This document shows, in pieces, positions 13,442 to 21,993 of a stretch of 26,898 bases of DNA. The DNA is from Bacillota bacterium. GTDB taxonomy: Bacteria > Bacillota > Clostridia > Lachnospirales > Lachnospiraceae. Positions within the stretch are counted from its first letter, which is position 1. Every line of letters starts with the position of its first letter. Below the pieces are notes generated by a model, which saw nothing but the letters and a program-made list of their open reading frames with translations, had not been told where the DNA came from and made no database searches. Made by a program: the position numbers and the translations under genes. The stretch lies in NCBI GenBank assembly GCA_023413555.1, contig JAEZPG010000006.1:1-26898 (forward strand). The letters run 5' to 3'.

Positions 13442-14344
13442 TTATTTTACACATCCAATTAATTCCTTAATATCCTTAACTCCATGCTTCTTCATAAAGT
13501 TCTCAATTCCCTCTACAATCTCTACTGTAGCATAAGGATTGACAAAATTAGCGGTTCCTACACTAATTGCAGTAGCACCAGCCATAATAAACTCCAAGGC
13601 ATCCTCTGCGTTCATAATACCGCCCATTCCTATGATAGGAAGCTTTACTGCACCCGCCACCTGATACACCATACGGACTGCAATTGGCTTAATAGCAGGT
13701 CCAGATAGCCCACCTGTCTTATTAGCTAAGGCAAACGCTCTCTTATTCACATCTATCTTCATTCCTGTTAACGTATTGATGAGAGACAATCCATCTGCCC
13801 CTCCTGCCTCTGCCGCTCTTGCCATCTCTGCGATATCTGTTACATTGGGGCTAAGCTTCATGATAATTGGCTGCTTTGCTCTCTTTTTCAATTCACTGGT
13901 GATGTTTTCAACACACGTTGGGTTTTGCCCAAATGCAATCCCACCTTCCTTAACATTAGGACAGCTGATATTGATTTCTAACAGATCTACCTGCTCTTTA
14001 GCTAAGCGTTCTACCACATCGCAGTAGTCCTGTAAGGATTTTCCACATACATTTACTATAATCTTGGTGTTATATTGTTTTAGAAATGGAATATCATTCT
14101 TAACAAATACATCTATTCCAGGGTTCTGTAACCCAATTGCATTGAGCATTCCCCCGTAGGTCTCCGCAACTCTTGGAGTAGGATTTCCTGCCCATGGAAT
14201 ATTGGCAACGCCTTTGGTTACCACCCCGCCTAAGAGGTTTAAGTCAACAAACTCAGCATATTCTTTTCCTGAACCAAAGGTTCCGGACGCTGTAAGAACA
14301 GGGTTTTTCAGTTCCACTCCTGCAAAATTCACGCTGGTGTTCAT
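13442..14344 (-). CDS. pyrD: Dihydroorotate dehydrogenase B, catalytic subunit
   Basis: A 300-aa FMN-dependent class 1B enzyme oxidising dihydroorotate to orotate in the cytosol. The catalytic base is Cys128 in NISCPN, the class 1 hallmark. The FMN-contact segments ASGTFGSG (19-26) and TKG (43-45), Lys163 in MKLSPN and the GGI/GTA phosphate-binding region near 241-264 are intact. It works with PyrK, which passes electrons to NAD+. Its ATG overlaps the pyrK stop by one base (TAATG), so the subunits are translationally coupled. Confidence 0.97.
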   Translation of the reverse strand: MNTSVNFAGVELKNPVLTASGTFGSGKEYAEFVDLNLLGGVVTKGVANIPWAGNPTPRVAETYGGMLNAIGLQNPGIDVFVKNDIPFLKQYNTKIIVNVCGKSLQDYCDVVERLAKEQVDLLEINISCPNVKEGGIAFGQNPTCVENITSELKKRAKQPIIMKLSPNVTDIAEMARAAEAGGADGLSLINTLTGMKIDVNKRAFALANKTGGLSGPAIKPIAVRMVYQVAGAVKLPIIGMGGIMNAEDALEFIMAGATAISVGTANFVNPYATVEIVEGIENFMKKHGVKDIKELIGCVK

Positions 14345-15120
14345 TATAATTCCACCTCCTGGGCATAAAATACCGGTCCATCTTTACAAATACGTTTATT
14401 GTTCACCTGAGTTTGTGGGTTCTTTTCTTTGGTCTTACATATACAGCCAAGGCAAGCGCCTACCCCACAAGCCATTCTTTCCTCTAAAGATAACTGGGTA
14501 ATAATCTGATGCTCTAAGCCATAGGCTTTGACGCCCTTAAGCATAGGCGTAGGGCCACAGGCATAAATCACATCAGCATCCAATTTATTTTCACGGATTG
14601 CATCTATAACGTTACCTTTTGTTCCCTGGCTGCCATCCTCTGTGGAGATATATACTTTACCGTAAGGCTCAAATTCCTTATTGAGGAATAATGCATCACG
14701 GAAGCCTAAGACAACCTGTACCTCGATGTTCCTTAAAGTTAAGGCTTTTGCTAACTCTAACATTGGTGGAATGCCAATTCCACCACCGATTAGCAATGCT
14801 TTACTTCCTTCTAGGTGAAAGCCATTGCCTATAGGCCCTAATACACTGATATATGCACCTTGATGTAGTTTTGAGAATTCTTCCGTACCCTTTCCAACAA
14901 CCCGGTACACCAACCGAAGGGTTTCTTTCTCTTTGTCAATCTCACAAATACTGATTGGCCTAGGAAGTAATCTACTTCCATCCTGACAATACAGGGAAAC
15001 AAATTGTCCGGGCTTTGCATTTTCTGCCATTTGTTTATCCTGGATACACATACTATAGATATCCTTTAGAATCTGTTCTACCCTAGTTATGAGTACTGTC
15101 TTTTTTACCGATTGCGACAT
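14344..15120 (-). CDS. pyrK: Dihydroorotate dehydrogenase B, electron-transfer subunit
   Basis: A 258-aa FAD/[2Fe-2S] subunit linking PyrD to NAD+. It has an FAD-binding stretch RPISICEI (about 54-61), the nucleotide-binding GGGIGIPPMLELA (about 113-125), CGPTPML (188-194), and the cluster motif CGVGACLGC with ligands Cys218, Cys223, Cys226 and Cys245. I start at ATG 15120, six bases after AGGTG, rather than at the GTG three codons upstream, which overlaps that RBS. It lies between pyrF and pyrD; the PyrK stop and PyrD start share a base. Confidence 0.96.
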   Translation of the reverse strand: MSQSVKKTVLITRVEQILKDIYSMCIQDKQMAENAKPGQFVSLYCQDGSRLLPRPISICEIDKEKETLRLVYRVVGKGTEEFSKLHQGAYISVLGPIGNGFHLEGSKALLIGGGIGIPPMLELAKALTLRNIEVQVVLGFRDALFLNKEFEPYGKVYISTEDGSQGTKGNVIDAIRENKLDADVIYACGPTPMLKGVKAYGLEHQIITQLSLEERMACGVGACLGCICKTKEKNPQTQVNNKRICKDGPVFYAQEVEL

Positions 15121-15189
15121 ATTATTCACCTATCCTATTCTCTTACGCGCGGTTTCTAAGTTATTTACAAACTACTTATAGTAAAAAGC

Positions 15190-16116
15190 TTATTTAGCGG
15201 CTAAGGCATCCATAATGTCTGCCTTCATGTCTAACACTGCTTGTCTGGAAGCATCTGCATACCCTGTTTCTCCATATCTCTCGTACGCTGGCTGTTTGTA
15301 GGCAGCAATGATGCCGCGGGAGGAGTTTACAATAGCACCTAGTCCATCCTGATTGAAGAAGTGTACCAAATCTGCTCCTTTACCGCCCTGTGCTCCATAA
15401 CCTGGAACCAAGATGTAGGTCTTTGGCATAATCTGACGTAAGAGCTTACCCATTTCTGGATAAGTAGCACCTACTACAGCTCCCACATAGCTATAAGAAT
15501 CGCCCATACACTGCTCACCCCAGTTTGCAACTAGTTCCCCAACAATTTCATAGATTGGTTTCCCATTTACCTGAAGATCCTGCAGCTCTCCGCTGGATTT
15601 GTTAGATGTTTTCACAAGGACGAAGATTCCCTTCTTCTCTTCCTTACAAACTTCGATAAATGGATTCACTCCATCAGAGCCAAGATAAGGATTCACTGTT
15701 GCAAAGTCTTCATCAAAGCCTGCGTATGTCTTACTTCCTACAGTTACCTTGCCAAGATGTCCGGTAGCATAGGCTGCGGAGGTAGAACCGATATCTCCCC
15801 GCTTAATATCTCCGATTACAACCAGATCCTTCTCCTTACAGTAATCAATCGTCTTCTTGTAGGCTATTAAACCTTCAATTCCAAACTGCTCATACATGGC
15901 AATCTGAGGTTTCACTGCAGGAATCAGGTCATAGGTAGCATCCACAATTCCTTTGTTATACTGCCAGATTGCTTCTGCTGCTCCAGCTAAGGTCTCTCCC
16001 TTTTCAGCAAACGCTTGTTTCTTAATAAACTCTGGGATATAAGACAACATTGGATCTAATCCAACAACAATAGGGGCCTTATTTTCCTGAATCTTCTTTA
16101 CTAGTTTGTCTATCAT
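15190..16116 (-). CDS. pyrF: Orotidine 5'-phosphate decarboxylase, type 2
   Basis: A 308-aa enzyme converting OMP to UMP, the last step of the pathway. It belongs to the longer type 2 branch (about 270-310 aa, against about 235 for the common form). The catalytic Asp-Lys-Asp set is in DIKRGDIGSTS (D103, K105, D108), the first contact is VVGLDP (17-22), and the phosphate-binding end reads VPGYGAQGG. The RBS is AGGAGAGG before ATG. The gene lies 22 nt after pyrC and about 70 nt before pyrK on the same strand. Confidence 0.96.
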   Translation of the reverse strand: MIDKLVKKIQENKAPIVVGLDPMLSYIPEFIKKQAFAEKGETLAGAAEAIWQYNKGIVDATYDLIPAVKPQIAMYEQFGIEGLIAYKKTIDYCKEKDLVVIGDIKRGDIGSTSAAYATGHLGKVTVGSKTYAGFDEDFATVNPYLGSDGVNPFIEVCKEEKKGIFVLVKTSNKSSGELQDLQVNGKPIYEIVGELVANWGEQCMGDSYSYVGAVVGATYPEMGKLLRQIMPKTYILVPGYGAQGGKGADLVHFFNQDGLGAIVNSSRGIIAAYKQPAYERYGETGYADASRQAVLDMKADIMDALAAK

Positions 16117-16138
16117 GGTTTTCCTCTCCTTATGAATC

Positions 16139-17413
16139 TTATATTTGGTAAACTATCTTTCCATCACATATTGTCATTTCCACTTGACCATATACCTTAA
16201 TTCCGTCAAATGGCGTATTTTTCCCTTTGGAGGCAAATTGGCTGGCATCAATAACTACCTCCTTATCAAAGTCGGCTATGACTAGGTCTGCAGGGGAGCC
16301 ACTGGCCAGTGAGCCTTTGTCTATTCCAAGAACCTTGGCTGGATTGGTACTCATCTTCTCCACTAACTGAAGCTTAGTCAAATACCCTTTTTTCACCAGC
16401 TCCGTTACACCTAGTGAGAAGGCCGTTTCCATCCCAACGATTCCAAATGGTGCCTTATCCATAGTTTGATTATTTTCTTCCTGTCCATGAGGAGCATGAT
16501 CTGTAGAGATTACCTCCATGATTCCTTCCTGTAAGCCTTTCTTAAGAGCTTCTACATCCTGGGGACTTCTAAGCGGAGGATTCATTTTAAAATCACCGTG
16601 GTTTCTTGTAATGTCTTCATCAGATAATGTAAAATGATGTGGGCATACCTCTGCAGTTACAGGCAACCCCATTTCCTTAGCCATCTTCACCAGGTAAACG
16701 CTGTCCTCAGTAGAGCAGTGACAAAGATGTAACCTACAATCCGTTTCTTTTGCCATCAGGATATCTCTAGCTACAATAACGTCCTCTACAGAGTTGGTGA
16801 TTCCCTTTAACCCATACTCCTCTGCCTTCTTACCGGCATTGATTACACCGCCTCGAACCAGACTTCTATCTTCGCAGTGGGCGAATACGGTCAGATTCTC
16901 TTTCCTGGCTTCCACCATTGCCCTACTATATAATGCAGTTTCCATAACAGATTTGCCGTCTTCACTAATGGCACAGATTCCGGCTTTCTTCATTTCCTTG
17001 TAATTACAAAGTTCCTGGCCAAGCTGACCTTTTGTTACTGCACCAACTGGAAGAACATGAACCATTCCAAGCTCCTTAGCTTTCCTTACCACATACTCTA
17101 CTACCTCTTTACAATCTGTAACAGGCTTTGTATTTGGCATTGGGCAAATGGTGGTATAGCCGCCTCTTGCCGCTGCCTGTACGCCAGTTTCTATGGTTTC
17201 CTTATATTCAAAGCCAGGCTCCCGAAGATGCACATGGAGGTCTATAAATCCAGGCATCACGAATTTACCAGTTGCATCTATAACATAGTCTGCCTGTTCC
17301 TCTATAGTGGCAGTAACCTTAGCAATTTTATCATCTTCTATCAAGATGTCTCGAATTCCTTCTGTCTTTGTAGCAGGATCTAATACATACCCCTGTTTTA
17401 TAAGAATCTTCAC
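16139..17413 (-). CDS. pyrC: Dihydroorotase, class I
   Basis: A 424-aa zinc amidohydrolase closing carbamoyl-aspartate to dihydroorotate. Metal ligands are visible: H60 and H62 in DLHVHLREPG, the family Asp in SEDGKSV (D152), H179 in FAHCED, H232 in LCHCST, and D305 in STDHAPHG. The length and motifs fit the Bacillus-type class I enzyme, not the short class II form. The start is GTG at 17413, seven bases after AAGGAGG. The upstream nudix gene ends 57 nt earlier on the same strand with an inverted repeat across its stop codon. Confidence 0.96.
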   Translation of the reverse strand: MKILIKQGYVLDPATKTEGIRDILIEDDKIAKVTATIEEQADYVIDATGKFVMPGFIDLHVHLREPGFEYKETIETGVQAAARGGYTTICPMPNTKPVTDCKEVVEYVVRKAKELGMVHVLPVGAVTKGQLGQELCNYKEMKKAGICAISEDGKSVMETALYSRAMVEARKENLTVFAHCEDRSLVRGGVINAGKKAEEYGLKGITNSVEDVIVARDILMAKETDCRLHLCHCSTEDSVYLVKMAKEMGLPVTAEVCPHHFTLSDEDITRNHGDFKMNPPLRSPQDVEALKKGLQEGIMEVISTDHAPHGQEENNQTMDKAPFGIVGMETAFSLGVTELVKKGYLTKLQLVEKMSTNPAKVLGIDKGSLASGSPADLVIADFDKEVVIDASQFASKGKNTPFDGIKVYGQVEMTICDGKIVYQI

Positions 17414-17461
17414 TGTGTATCCTCCTTATACTTCTTAATACTATAAAAATAGCAGGTAGGT

Positions 17462-17492
17462 TGCCATAGCTTATTGTAAACTAGCTATGGCA
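17462..17492 (-). other. Inverted repeat across the nudix stop codon
   Basis: TGCCATAGCT (17462-17471) and AGCTATGGCA (17483-17492) form a perfect 10-bp stem around an 11-nt loop containing the end of the nudix frame. On the minus strand a T-rich stretch (CTATTTTTATAG) lies about 10 nt further on, too far for a classical terminator. It may moderate read-through into pyrC or stabilise a processed mRNA end. Confidence 0.45.
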
Positions 17493-17866
17493 TCACCTAA
17501 CACTGCCTTATTTCCCATATATTTATGGAATTCATCAAATTCTATCCACTTATAATTATTTAAATCCTCTGATAACACTACTTCCGGATTCTCTGTGGAG
17601 CAAAGAAAACTTATGCCTATGTTCCAGGCATCTCCTCGTTCAAAGGTCCAGGTATATAAAATACGTTGTACCTCACAGGTCATACCTGTTTTTTCAAAAA
17701 GAACTCTTTGAACAGCTGCCTCTGGGCTTTCCCCAAGAGCCAACTCACCATCTACAAATTCCCATCTACAAGGATCAATAAAATTATCATCGTACCATTT
17801 TTCCACAACTAGATACTTATTCGCATCTTTCACGATTCCTTTTACTAATATTCGTAGTTTATCCAA
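17471..17866 (-). CDS. Nudix-fold protein with degenerate Nudix box
   Basis: A 131-aa Nudix-family protein. The core Nudix motif runs GELALGESPEAAVQRVLFEKTGM. Compared with GX5EX7REUXEEXGU it keeps the first Gly and Glu, the Arg, one metal-binding Glu and the final Gly, but Val replaces the Glu of RE and Lys replaces the second Glu of EE. Hydrolase activity may be weak, altered or lost. I start at TTG 17866, eight bases after AGGGAG, giving MDKLRILVKGIVK; a longer frame reaching back into jetC has no RBS and a non-Nudix N-terminus. A strong promoter (17930-17958) lies upstream and pyrC follows after 57 nt, so this gene probably heads the pyr operon. The substrate is unknown. Confidence 0.85.
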   Translation of the reverse strand: MDKLRILVKGIVKDANKYLVVEKWYDDNFIDPCRWEFVDGELALGESPEAAVQRVLFEKTGMTCEVQRILYTWTFERGDAWNIGISFLCSTENPEVVLSEDLNNYKWIEFDEFHKYMGNKAVLGDAIASLQ

Positions 17867-17929
17867 ATTGATCGCTCCCTCACCTGTAATATGTAGCACT
17901 TCCAAACATAGACAAATCTTCTGTGGGAC

Positions 17930-17958
17930 ATTATAACATATACCTTTCATAGTTTCAA
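17930..17958 (-). promoter_or_regulatory. Promoter of the nudix-pyr operon
   Basis: On the minus strand TTGAAA (17958-17953), 17-bp spacer, then TATAAT (17935-17930) with TGT in front (extended -10). The predicted transcription start near 17923 leaves a leader of about 57 nt. No PyrR-type anti-antiterminator or attenuator hairpin is visible in so short a leader. Confidence 0.7.
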
Positions 17959-17987
17959 ATACTATTTCAATGCTTATCAAGATAACA

Positions 17988-18013
17988 GCAGCGAAAGCGA
18001 ATGCTTCCGCTGC
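17988..18013 (-). terminator. Hairpin after jetC
   Basis: GCAGCGAAAGC (17988-17998) and GCTTCCGCTGC (18003-18013) form an 11-bp stem, one G-U pair in minus-strand RNA, with a GAAT tetraloop. The minus-strand tail TGTTATCTT is moderately T-rich. It is 8 nt past the jetC stop and just before the nudix-pyr promoter, so it probably ends the jet transcript. Confidence 0.65.
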
Positions 18014-18020
18014 CAATTTA

Positions 18021-21000
18021 CTAGTGATTGACTTCAATAGTGAGTAACTCTGCAAAATCCTGTCGTTCAAAGTCCTGAATGGAGATGTAGGACTTGTTGG
18101 GATTAGCAAAGACAAAGGTCTTATCTACGCTTTCTACATAGTTTTGAATCTTATCATTGGTAGCACTGATAATGGCTTGGAAACCTAATTTACGTATCAA
18201 TTCCAGACAACTGGCCACCTTTTCTCCATCCATCTTAGAGAATGCCTCATCTAGTACAACCAGTCTAGGAGTAAGTCTTCTTCTAATACTACCACGGAAA
18301 GTGATCTTATAAACCTCTGCAAAGCTGGCCAATAACGCGACATACAGAGGATTCTGACCTTCTCCACCAGAATTCTTGGTCAGCATTCTGCTTAAACGCA
18401 TAGGTGGCATGCCTTCAATAATCTGCTCCATATCAAAGGATAGATAGGTTCTGTAATCCGCATATTTTTCAATATTTCGTCTTGCTTCTTCCAACTGCTC
18501 TGGATTACTTTCTTCTGGTGGTATAAAGATATCAATTAACTCATTGATCTGCTCATTGTATTTATCCTCATGACTGGAAGTAAATAAATCCATCTGATTG
18601 TCCATATGGTCAGATAAGTTATTCGGATTGATATCCAGATTGTCATCCATGAACATCGGATAGAACTTACCGTCCTCCCCTTTATTCTTCTCAATAACAA
18701 AACGATATTTTTCCTTACCAAAATCTGTCTGCCTAAGAATCTGGTTTAGATCATCTTTTTGCTGGATGGCTTCCTTTATAGCATCACGGACTTTGTATAC
18801 AAAGTCTGTTTTAAAATGAAGTATGGCTTTCTTAGCCTGTTCTGCTGCCAGCTTTGTAAACTCAACCAATTTCTCACTTGACAACTTCTCAAGCAGATCT
18901 GCATAAGCGGTATTATCTCTTGCAGTAACACTAAAACCCCGATAGCTATAAGCTGACTTATATTGTTCTCTTCTAGCTATCAAGGCTTCAAAGGCTTTCT
19001 CCAGTCTTGCAGTTTCTACTTTGATTAAACCAATCAGTTCCTCATTAATTCTCTGAAGACGATAGTTCTCCTTACCCTGTCGGTATTCTCTATATAGGGC
19101 TGCTTTCTCCCCATGAAAGACAAACTGTGCTTGAGCTTTTTCTTTCTCCTCATTTAATGATAGGTATTCCTGCTTTAATCGCTGTAACTCCAACTCCTTA
19201 GTTTCCTTAGAAGAAGCTGCTTTATTCAGATTTTGTTGACAGCTAAATGCTTCTACTTCTAACTCGTCTTCTTCCTTACGCCATTTTTCCACATTCTTGC
19301 TCTTTAACTCTTCAATTTGCAGCTCCAGATTAGAAAGCTCCGCCTGTAAGCTTTGACAGCGTCTGCTGTCTTTCATAAGCTCCTCATATTCCTCTGGTTC
19401 CTTTTCCATGAAATCCATAGCTAACATCTGATCTAAATGCTTTAATTTCTCTCCATATGGGTGCAGTGTTTCTGAAACAGATTTCATATTCTCCTCTAGC
19501 ATCTCCATCCTTCTGGCCATGCTTCCAGAACCAATATAGGCAAACTTGGTATAGTGCTTTGGTGCAATATGCTGGATTCGGTAACCCTGATAAAGCACAC
19601 ATTCTCTGGTAATGCCACTCTTAGACTGATATAGTTCCTCGACAGAGTTACATTTCACTACCTTTCCCAACAGATAGTCTGTATATGCCTTTACATAAGT
19701 ATGCTTTGTTAAGATTTCTTCGGACAAAGCACCCTTTTGAGGAATCTTGGTATTCTCAGTAACCTTTACCGTATCTACTAACGTTACTTTATTATATGTT
19801 AGAGGGTCTAAGCTTTGATACAGCTCCATGGCTTCTCTACAATATTCTGGTGCCACAATCAAGGCTAATTTCTGATGACTCATATACCCTTCCACTGCAT
19901 TTTGCCAACTCTCATTCTTAACCTCGATTAAATCAGCCAGAATCTCCACCTCCACTGGTTCTCCAGTGATTTTACGAAGACCATCCTCGATGAATTCCTT
20001 CGCTTCCATAACATCCTCCGGATATGCTTTTTTACCGGCTTTTAGGGTGGAGTATTCCTGCTTTAATAAGTCTAGTTGGTCATTATAACTGGTATATTCC
20101 TTCTGAATCTTATCCTTTTCTGCTGTTAACTGGGTCTTAAGCTTCTTTAGTTCTTCTTTTACTGCTATAAGCACAGCCACATCTTCCGGATACCGGCTGA
20201 TAACCTGAAGCTTCTCAGACAAGCCTTCCTCTACTACAACCCCATAGGTTTTCATGGTTTCCTCTAACACCAGATGGAATAGCTGTTCCAGTGTAGTATC
20301 AAGTCTCTGTTTATTGCGTTCCATACGACCAAGAAGTTCACTTTTTGATTCCTTCTCACTTTGCAAATGATCGTATCCACTGTTCCTAATAGCAGTCTTA
20401 ATCTCCACCTGTTTTTTCTGAATCGCTTTCTGACGAGCACTATAATCCTGTACTGCCTGGGCTAATTCACTGATATCCTCCAGGTAAGCCTGTTGCTTAT
20501 GCTGGTTCGTGGTAATCCGATCAGACAACCAATCTAACTGAAACTGTTTCTGGTTATATTCATATTGCTTAAGTAAGTTTTCAGATCTAGCATATATCTT
20601 ATATTTATCTTGTATCTCCATTAGATGCTCAATCTCAGCTTTCGTATCCTCTAACTTACGTTTCAAACGGACATACTGAATAACACTTTCCTGCATGTCC
20701 TCAATGTGTATATCCTTCTCTACACAGATAAATTCCTTTACGAAATCCTCTAACTTGGTATCCATTCTAAAGGAAATTGCTTTTTTAAATAACATTGGGA
20801 ACTTTCTATCGTCTAAGCCTCCCAAATAGGTGTCATACAAACGCTGACGGAACTTCTCGTTCGTTCTGGTAATCCACCAGTCCTCGGCATGGAAGCTTCT
20901 CTTTAGATATTCCTTTAACTGATTACAGGTCATGGTATTCTTCTCGTACCGATATCCATTCTCCAATCTTGCACCTTTATGCCAGAAAAATATACGATCT

Positions 21001-21386
21001 ACATCATTGGAAGTAGTCTCTACATCAAAAGTGACTCCAATCACCTGATATTCCTTGGTCTCTGTGTTATATAGCTCCAAGACTATGGTTGAGGAGAAAT
21101 TCTTATTTCGCAAATAAGTGGATTCTCCGGTCTCAGACACATTGTTCATTCCTCGTAGATATTCTATCAGAGTACGATTAGAATCATCCTTAGCCGCCTT
21201 ATTAAAGAAACCTCGTCCATCTGTATCCGCGTAAAGTAATACTTGTAGGGCGTCAATAACCGTAGACTTGCCACTTCCAGAATGTCCGGTAAAAAAATTA
21301 ATATTCTTATGAAAAGTTATGACTTTCTCATTAATATAGTGCCAGTTGTTCAGTAGCAAAGAGGTTACACGTAGCATATCACTCAT
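18021..21386 (-). CDS. jetC: JetC-like SMC ATPase (Wadjet/MksB type)
   Basis: A 1121-aa SMC-like ATPase. The N-terminal head has Walker A GHSGSGKST (34-42). Two long Glu/Lys/Gln-rich coiled-coil arms follow (about 230-450 and 620-850), separated by a hinge-like globular part (about 460-610). The C-terminal head carries signature NSGGEGQ (about 1005-1011) and Walker B RLVVLDEAF (D about 1046, E about 1047), then SKMDGEKV. All ATPase motifs look intact. Type and length match JetC/MksB, not canonical SMC. I start at ATG 21386, six to nine bases after GGAGG and overlapping jetB by 8 nt (ATGAGTGA), rather than at the ATG two codons upstream, which abuts the RBS. It is third in a jetABC operon; no jetD follows. 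Confidence 0.88.
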   Translation of the reverse strand: MSDMLRVTSLLLNNWHYINEKVITFHKNINFFTGHSGSGKSTVIDALQVLLYADTDGRGFFNKAAKDDSNRTLIEYLRGMNNVSETGESTYLRNKNFSSTIVLELYNTETKEYQVIGVTFDVETTSNDVDRIFFWHKGARLENGYRYEKNTMTCNQLKEYLKRSFHAEDWWITRTNEKFRQRLYDTYLGGLDDRKFPMLFKKAISFRMDTKLEDFVKEFICVEKDIHIEDMQESVIQYVRLKRKLEDTKAEIEHLMEIQDKYKIYARSENLLKQYEYNQKQFQLDWLSDRITTNQHKQQAYLEDISELAQAVQDYSARQKAIQKKQVEIKTAIRNSGYDHLQSEKESKSELLGRMERNKQRLDTTLEQLFHLVLEETMKTYGVVVEEGLSEKLQVISRYPEDVAVLIAVKEELKKLKTQLTAEKDKIQKEYTSYNDQLDLLKQEYSTLKAGKKAYPEDVMEAKEFIEDGLRKITGEPVEVEILADLIEVKNESWQNAVEGYMSHQKLALIVAPEYCREAMELYQSLDPLTYNKVTLVDTVKVTENTKIPQKGALSEEILTKHTYVKAYTDYLLGKVVKCNSVEELYQSKSGITRECVLYQGYRIQHIAPKHYTKFAYIGSGSMARRMEMLEENMKSVSETLHPYGEKLKHLDQMLAMDFMEKEPEEYEELMKDSRRCQSLQAELSNLELQIEELKSKNVEKWRKEEDELEVEAFSCQQNLNKAASSKETKELELQRLKQEYLSLNEEKEKAQAQFVFHGEKAALYREYRQGKENYRLQRINEELIGLIKVETARLEKAFEALIARREQYKSAYSYRGFSVTARDNTAYADLLEKLSSEKLVEFTKLAAEQAKKAILHFKTDFVYKVRDAIKEAIQQKDDLNQILRQTDFGKEKYRFVIEKNKGEDGKFYPMFMDDNLDINPNNLSDHMDNQMDLFTSSHEDKYNEQINELIDIFIPPEESNPEQLEEARRNIEKYADYRTYLSFDMEQIIEGMPPMRLSRMLTKNSGGEGQNPLYVALLASFAEVYKITFRGSIRRRLTPRLVVLDEAFSKMDGEKVASCLELIRKLGFQAIISATNDKIQNYVESVDKTFVFANPNKSYISIQDFERQDFAELLTIEVNH

Positions 21387-21993
21387 CGTCATCCTCCTCC
21401 TTTCTTCCTTGATACTGGGAGAGAATTCCGGCTACATCTTCCGGTGTCAATAACAAATGTATAGTTGGGTAAATAATTAATCTTGTGTCATAGGTCAGAT
21501 CCTGGAGAGTGTCTAAGATTTCAATGACCTGGTATTTTTTCAAGGTAGATAAAGCCCTTCTTAAATCTGTAGGACTGATCGAACGATTATCTAAGAGTCC
21601 GAAAAGCTGAATCTTCTCTACCACTTCCTGAATAGTGACATAGACATGAATAGAATTGGAGGCGGTACTCATTTTCTCATCATAAAGTAGCTTTAAAAGG
21701 AGAATAAAGACAGAGGTCAAACGGCTTAACTTTTCTCCTTGAAGAGTACTGCTTTGTATACCGATAATCCCGTACTGTCTGTTTTCAATCAACTCTAAAT
21801 CCGCTATTTTAAAATATGCTTTCATAAAGTCCAAATGCTTCTCACAAACCCGGTAGGCATGATTGATCTGGTAACGATTTAAGCCACGGTCATATTTCCT
21901 TTCTAATACAAAGGTCTGGCTTTGCAGTAGTTTGATTGCAGCAGTAAGTTCCTCCTGCTCTTCTAAAAATAATTGATTATAGTATTCAATCAT
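21379..21993 (-). CDS. jetB: JetB-like KITE subunit (MksE type)
   Basis: A 204-aa protein, acidic at the C-terminus (KEEDDDE). It is assigned as the KITE (tandem winged-helix) partner by size, position between kleisin-like and SMC-like genes, and features such as RQYGIIGIQSS, a leucine-rich helix SRLTSVFILLLKLLYDE and DLRRALSTLKKYQVIEIL, which resemble DUF4194/MksE-type subunits. In the family these bind the kleisin and regulate SMC loading. The start overlaps the jetA stop by 8 nt (ATGATTGA), with AAGGAG seven bases before it; the end overlaps jetC in the same way. Assignment rests on context more than on a diagnostic motif. Confidence 0.78.
   Translation of the reverse strand: MIEYYNQLFLEEQEELTAAIKLLQSQTFVLERKYDRGLNRYQINHAYRVCEKHLDFMKAYFKIADLELIENRQYGIIGIQSSTLQGEKLSRLTSVFILLLKLLYDEKMSTASNSIHVYVTIQEVVEKIQLFGLLDNRSISPTDLRRALSTLKKYQVIEILDTLQDLTYDTRLIIYPTIHLLLTPEDVAGILSQYQGRKEEDDDE

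Noticed and set aside
17867..17930. PyrR-type attenuator in front of the pyr operon
   Set aside because: The leader is only about 57 nt and shows no convincing PyrR-binding loop or terminator/antiterminator pair, so I do not call one.
17867..18115. N-terminal extension of the nudix frame back into jetC
   Set aside because: The extra residues contain no Nudix feature, overlap the jetC end and its terminator hairpin, and lack an RBS. TTG 17866 has a good RBS and lies downstream of a strong promoter.
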